Assembly (NCBI RefSeq): GCF_001758365.1
Contig: NZ_LZFO01000009.1
Span: forward strand, 1 to 64,000
Length of the DNA: 64,000 nt
Source: Clostridium acetireducens DSM 10703
Lineage (GTDB): Bacteria; Bacillota; Clostridia; Clostridiales; Clostridiaceae
Direction of reading: 5' to 3'
Below, in pieces: positions 61,647 through 64,000 of this stretch; position 1 is the stretch's first letter; every line of letters begins with the position of its first letter. A model generated the notes under the pieces. That model was not told the DNA's origin. It saw only the letters and a program-made list of their open reading frames with translations, and did not search any database. The position numbers and the translations under genes were made by a program.

Positions 61647-62876
61647 ATGGAAAATAATATAGTAACAGAAGAAGAATTTATAAGGGTAGATATAAATAAA
61701 ATAGATAAATTAATTAATTTAATAGAGCAAATTATAATAAACAAAGAAATTTTAAATAATTTATCTTCTGAATTAAAAATTAAATATAAAAATGATGGAA
61801 ACATAAATAATCTTTTAGATGTAGTTAAAAAAAATAATACTATAAGTTATGAACTGCAAGAAAATATACTTAATCTTAGAATGGTCTCTATTAAAAGTAT
61901 TTTCACAAGGCTTCCTAGAATTGTAAGAGATACATCTAAAAAATGTAATAAAAAAGTAAAGACCATAATAGAAGGAGAAAAGACAGAAATAGATAAAGAA
62001 ATGTTAGACAAACTAGGAGATATTATTATTCACTTAATAAGAAATTCTATAGACCATGGTATTGAATTGCCAGAGTATAGAGAAAAAATCTCCAAAAATC
62101 CTCAAGGAATTTTAAAAATTTCTGCTTTTCAAAAGGGAAATAGTGTAATAATACAAGTAAAAGATGATGGAAGAGGAATAGAAATAGATAAAATAAAAAA
62201 TAAGATTTTAGAGAAAAAATTATTATCAGAACAGGATTTAAATAAATTAAGTGAAAATAAAATATTAAATTACATATTTGAACCAGGATTTTCTACTTCT
62301 TCTGAAGTTACAGAAATATCTGGAAGAGGTGCAGGTTTGGATGTAGTAAAACATATTGTATCTAAATTAAATGGAACTATTGAAATAGAAACAAAAAAGG
62401 CAGAAGGCACAAAATTTATAATAAAGCTTCCTATTACATTATCCATAATAAAAGCACTTTTAATAAAAGAAAATAATTTTGTATTTGCCATACCAGCTTC
62501 ATCTATTATAGAAATAATAAGACTTAAAGGAGAAGAAATAGGAGAAAATATTCATATAAATGAAGGCATAGAAGTATTTACATGGAGAGATAAAATAATT
62601 CCAGTAGTTAGAATAAAAAATTATTTTAATATTCCTGTAAAATCAGATAACAAAAAACTATTTATTGTGGTAATAGGTTCATCAGAAAAAAGAGTTGCTT
62701 TAATTATAGATCAATTTTTGAAAGAACAAGAAATAGTTATAAAGTCTTTAGGAGATTTTGTAGGAAAAAACAAATTATTAGGAAATATAAAAGGCATAAT
62801 AGGCGTAACCATATTAGGAAGTGGAAAATTTGCTCATGTGCTAGACATAGGTGAAATTTGCGAAACCAGTGTATAA
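61647..62876 (+). CDS. CheA-like kinase lacking the P1 phosphotransfer domain
   Basis: A 409-residue protein that begins directly in the P3 dimerisation helices (VDINKIDKLINLIEQIIINKEIL, LRMVSIKSIFTRLPRIVRD). It continues with a P4 ATPase domain (N-box HLIRNSIDHGIELPEYRE, G1 DDGRGIE, F-box IFEPGFSTS, G2 GRGAGLDVV) and ends with a P5 CheW-like domain (LIKENNFVFAIPASSIIEIIRL). Full CheA is about 650-700 residues, and the His-containing P1 and the P2 domain are absent. AGAGAGG precedes the ATG. It would need an Hpt domain supplied in trans. Inverted-repeat element 3 starts directly after the stop. Confidence 0.9.
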   Translation: MENNIVTEEEFIRVDINKIDKLINLIEQIIINKEILNNLSSELKIKYKNDGNINNLLDVVKKNNTISYELQENILNLRMVSIKSIFTRLPRIVRDTSKKCNKKVKTIIEGEKTEIDKEMLDKLGDIIIHLIRNSIDHGIELPEYREKISKNPQGILKISAFQKGNSVIIQVKDDGRGIEIDKIKNKILEKKLLSEQDLNKLSENKILNYIFEPGFSTSSEVTEISGRGAGLDVVKHIVSKLNGTIEIETKKAEGTKFIIKLPITLSIIKALLIKENNFVFAIPASSIIEIIRLKGEEIGENIHINEGIEVFTWRDKIIPVVRIKNYFNIPVKSDNKKLFIVVIGSSEKRVALIIDQFLKEQEIVIKSLGDFVGKNKLLGNIKGIIGVTILGSGKFAHVLDIGEICETSV

Positions 62877-63192
62877 GGTTTTTATTAATATACTTTGAAG
62901 AATAAATCCAGCAAAAAAACCAATGCTAACAGGGGTAGTAAGTGCTGTTGTAAATAAGTCATTTCATTAAGAGACTCTAAGAATAAAAAATAGAAAAACT
63001 CCTACCCAATTTATGCCCCGTCCTTGGGGCGGAAATTGGCTCATCACGTCCTGTGATGAATTACGGAGTTTTTCTATTTTTTATCCTAAGAGTCTCTAAA
63101 ATTCATTCAAATTATTTACAACAGCACTTACTACCCCTGTTAGCATTGGTTTTTTTGCTGGATTTATTCTTCAAAGTATATTAATAAAAACC
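62877..63192. repeat. Long inverted-repeat element 3 with AGGA-loop core
   Basis: Arms 62877-62957 and 63112-63192 are perfect 81-base reverse complements. The 154-base core (62958-63111) is homologous to that of element 1, in the opposite orientation. On the minus strand it folds into two hairpins with loops AGGAC (stem TCATCAC/GTGATGA) and AAGGAC (stem GCCCC/GGGGC), enclosed by CTCC and GGAG plus T runs. The left arm starts at the base after the cheA stop; the right arm ends in the T tract of the terminator of the minus-strand ABC gene. Confidence 0.9.
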
Positions 63193-63213
63193 ACCCCTAT
63201 GTGAGAGATGGTT
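63181..63213 (-). terminator. Terminator of the ABC ATPase gene (minus strand)
   Basis: On the minus strand AACCATCTC and GGGGTGGTT pair with two G-U pairs around a 7-base loop and run into TTTATT. The T tract is shared with the right arm of element 3. Confidence 0.7.
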
Positions 63214-63218
63214 TTTTA

Positions 63219-64000
63219 TTATGCAAATAGTACTTTATCGCTTATATCTTGAAAGTTTAATGTTTCAAAAGTGTTTAAAAGTTTTTCTATAGTTAAATTT
63301 CTTTTTTCTTTTCCTGAAATATCTAAAACTACATTTCCTTTGTGTAGCATAATAAGTCTATTGCCTAAAGAAATAGCTTGTTTTAAATTGTGAGTTATCA
63401 TTAATGTAGTTAAATTTCTTTTTTCTACTATATCTTTAGTAATATTTAATACAATTTCAGAAGTTTTTGGGTCTAATGCTGCAGTATGTTCATCTAAAAG
63501 TAGTATTTCTGGATTTGTTAATGTAGTCATTATAAGACATAGTGCTTGTCTTTGACCTCCAGATAAAAGTCCTACCTTTGTATCAAGTTTATCCTCTAAA
63601 CCTAGATTTATATTACTAAGTACTTCTTTAAAATAATTCATATTTTTTTTATTTATTCCAAATTGAAGACCAAATCTTTTACCTTTATTTATAGCCATAG
63701 ACATATTTTCAAGTATAGTCATGGAAGAAGCAACTCCATGAGAAGGATTTTGAAATACCTTTCCTATATATTTCATACATTTATGCTCTGGCATATTTGA
63801 AATATTTTTTCCTTTTAATAATATAGTTCCGCTATCTGGCTTAATGTTTCCAGATATCATATTAAGTAAAGTAGACTTTCCTGCTCCGTTGCTGCCTATT
63901 ACTGTAATAAAATCTCCTTCATTTACATTTAAAGATAAATCATTAAATAAAGTTACTTCATTTATAGTGTTTTTATTGAAGGTTTTGCAAAGATTTTGAA
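63219..64000 (-). CDS. ABC transporter ATP-binding protein, type paired with PF04392 binding proteins (partial)
   Basis: The frame is open to the window end, and the N-terminal region with NEGDFITVIGSNGAGKSTLLNMISG is read upstream of the internal Met at 63860, so the 5' end is missing. Signature LLSGGQRQALCLIMTTL and Walker B ILLLDEHTAALDPKTSE; the DEHTAALDPKT wording is characteristic of ATPases encoded with ABC_sub_bind (tryptophan/tyrosine-type) proteins. Those partner genes would lie beyond the window. It is convergent with the chemotaxis genes across element 3. Confidence 0.85.
   Translation of the reverse strand, partial: QNLCKTFNKNTINEVTLFNDLSLNVNEGDFITVIGSNGAGKSTLLNMISGNIKPDSGTILLKGKNISNMPEHKCMKYIGKVFQNPSHGVASSMTILENMSMAINKGKRFGLQFGINKKNMNYFKEVLSNINLGLEDKLDTKVGLLSGGQRQALCLIMTTLTNPEILLLDEHTAALDPKTSEIVLNITKDIVEKRNLTTLMITHNLKQAISLGNRLIMLHKGNVVLDISGKEKRNLTIEKLLNTFETLNFQDISDKVLFA

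Noticed and set aside
1-64000. tRNA, rRNA or replication origin
   Set aside because: No cloverleaf with conserved T-loop sequence, no rRNA segments and no DnaA-box cluster were noticed by reading. A tRNA scan would be needed to be certain.

Overview
The window is AT-rich, with strong AGGAGG ribosome binding sites, frequent TTG and GTG starts, an ethanolamine-type microcompartment, a full anaerobic cobalamin pathway and clostridial families (CprABC-like exporter, XRE plus small membrane protein pairs). This points to Clostridium sensu stricto, most like the C. botulinum/C. sporogenes group. That placement is inference from gene content, not from a search.

Layout. 1-4290: distal part of an ethanolamine microcompartment operon (eutQ, a shell protein with an extra C-terminal domain, acylating aldehyde dehydrogenase, PduL phosphotransacylase, eutM). 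4465-5508: a small unknown gene and a gamma-glutamylcyclotransferase. 5514-14658: an accessory island. A Hachiman-type anti-phage pair (hamA, hamB) and an Rpn-type nuclease gene lie between two diverged direct repeats of about 0.75 kb, followed by a RES-domain protein and a GIY-YIG-like protein. 14841-19140: a lantibiotic/bacitracin-type ABC exporter with its two-component system (Cpr-like). 19295-20980: an AAA-ATPase/PD-(D/E)XK protein. 21124-22038: a metallo-beta-lactamase-fold hydrolase.

22327-32487: first cobalamin block (cobU, cobS, B12-type ABC permease and ATPase, cobQ, cbiB), interrupted by a metal-efflux cassette (ArsR/CadC-type regulator, CadA-type ATPase) and a beta-propeller lectin-like gene. 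32586-39416: small membrane proteins, two XRE/membrane pairs with clear operators, a truncated flavoprotein, an L7/L12-CTD membrane protein, a drug/metabolite transporter of visibly higher GC and a VanZ protein. 39827-51019: the main cobalamin operon (cobD, cbiA, cobT, cbiC, D, E, T, L, F, G, H, J), which makes the corrin ring anaerobically and completes the nucleotide loop together with the first block. 51204-53776: a papain-like surface protein and a VanRS-like two-component system. 54148-55089: N5-(carboxyethyl)ornithine synthase. 55170-58706: a cobalamin riboswitch controlling a lipoprotein CbiK, a BtuF-like binding protein fused to SLH domains, and an L-threonine kinase. 58892-62876: a chemoreceptor, CheW and a CheA lacking its phosphotransfer domain. 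63219-end: an ABC ATPase.

Main things to look at: (1) three long inverted-repeat elements (23668-23935, 26319-26618, 62877-63192) with perfect or near-perfect 55-81 bp outer arms that differ at each site. Two share a structured core whose two hairpins show AGGA in or at the loop on one strand. In the middle one an arm is an inverted copy of the 3' end of cadA. (2) The Hachiman island between direct repeats, and the unassigned RES/GIY-YIG pair next to it. (3) A CheA with no P1 domain. (4) Exported versions of cobalamin proteins (lipoprotein CbiK, SLH-anchored BtuF) under one riboswitch. (5) A shell protein with a SAP/Rho-N-like tail.
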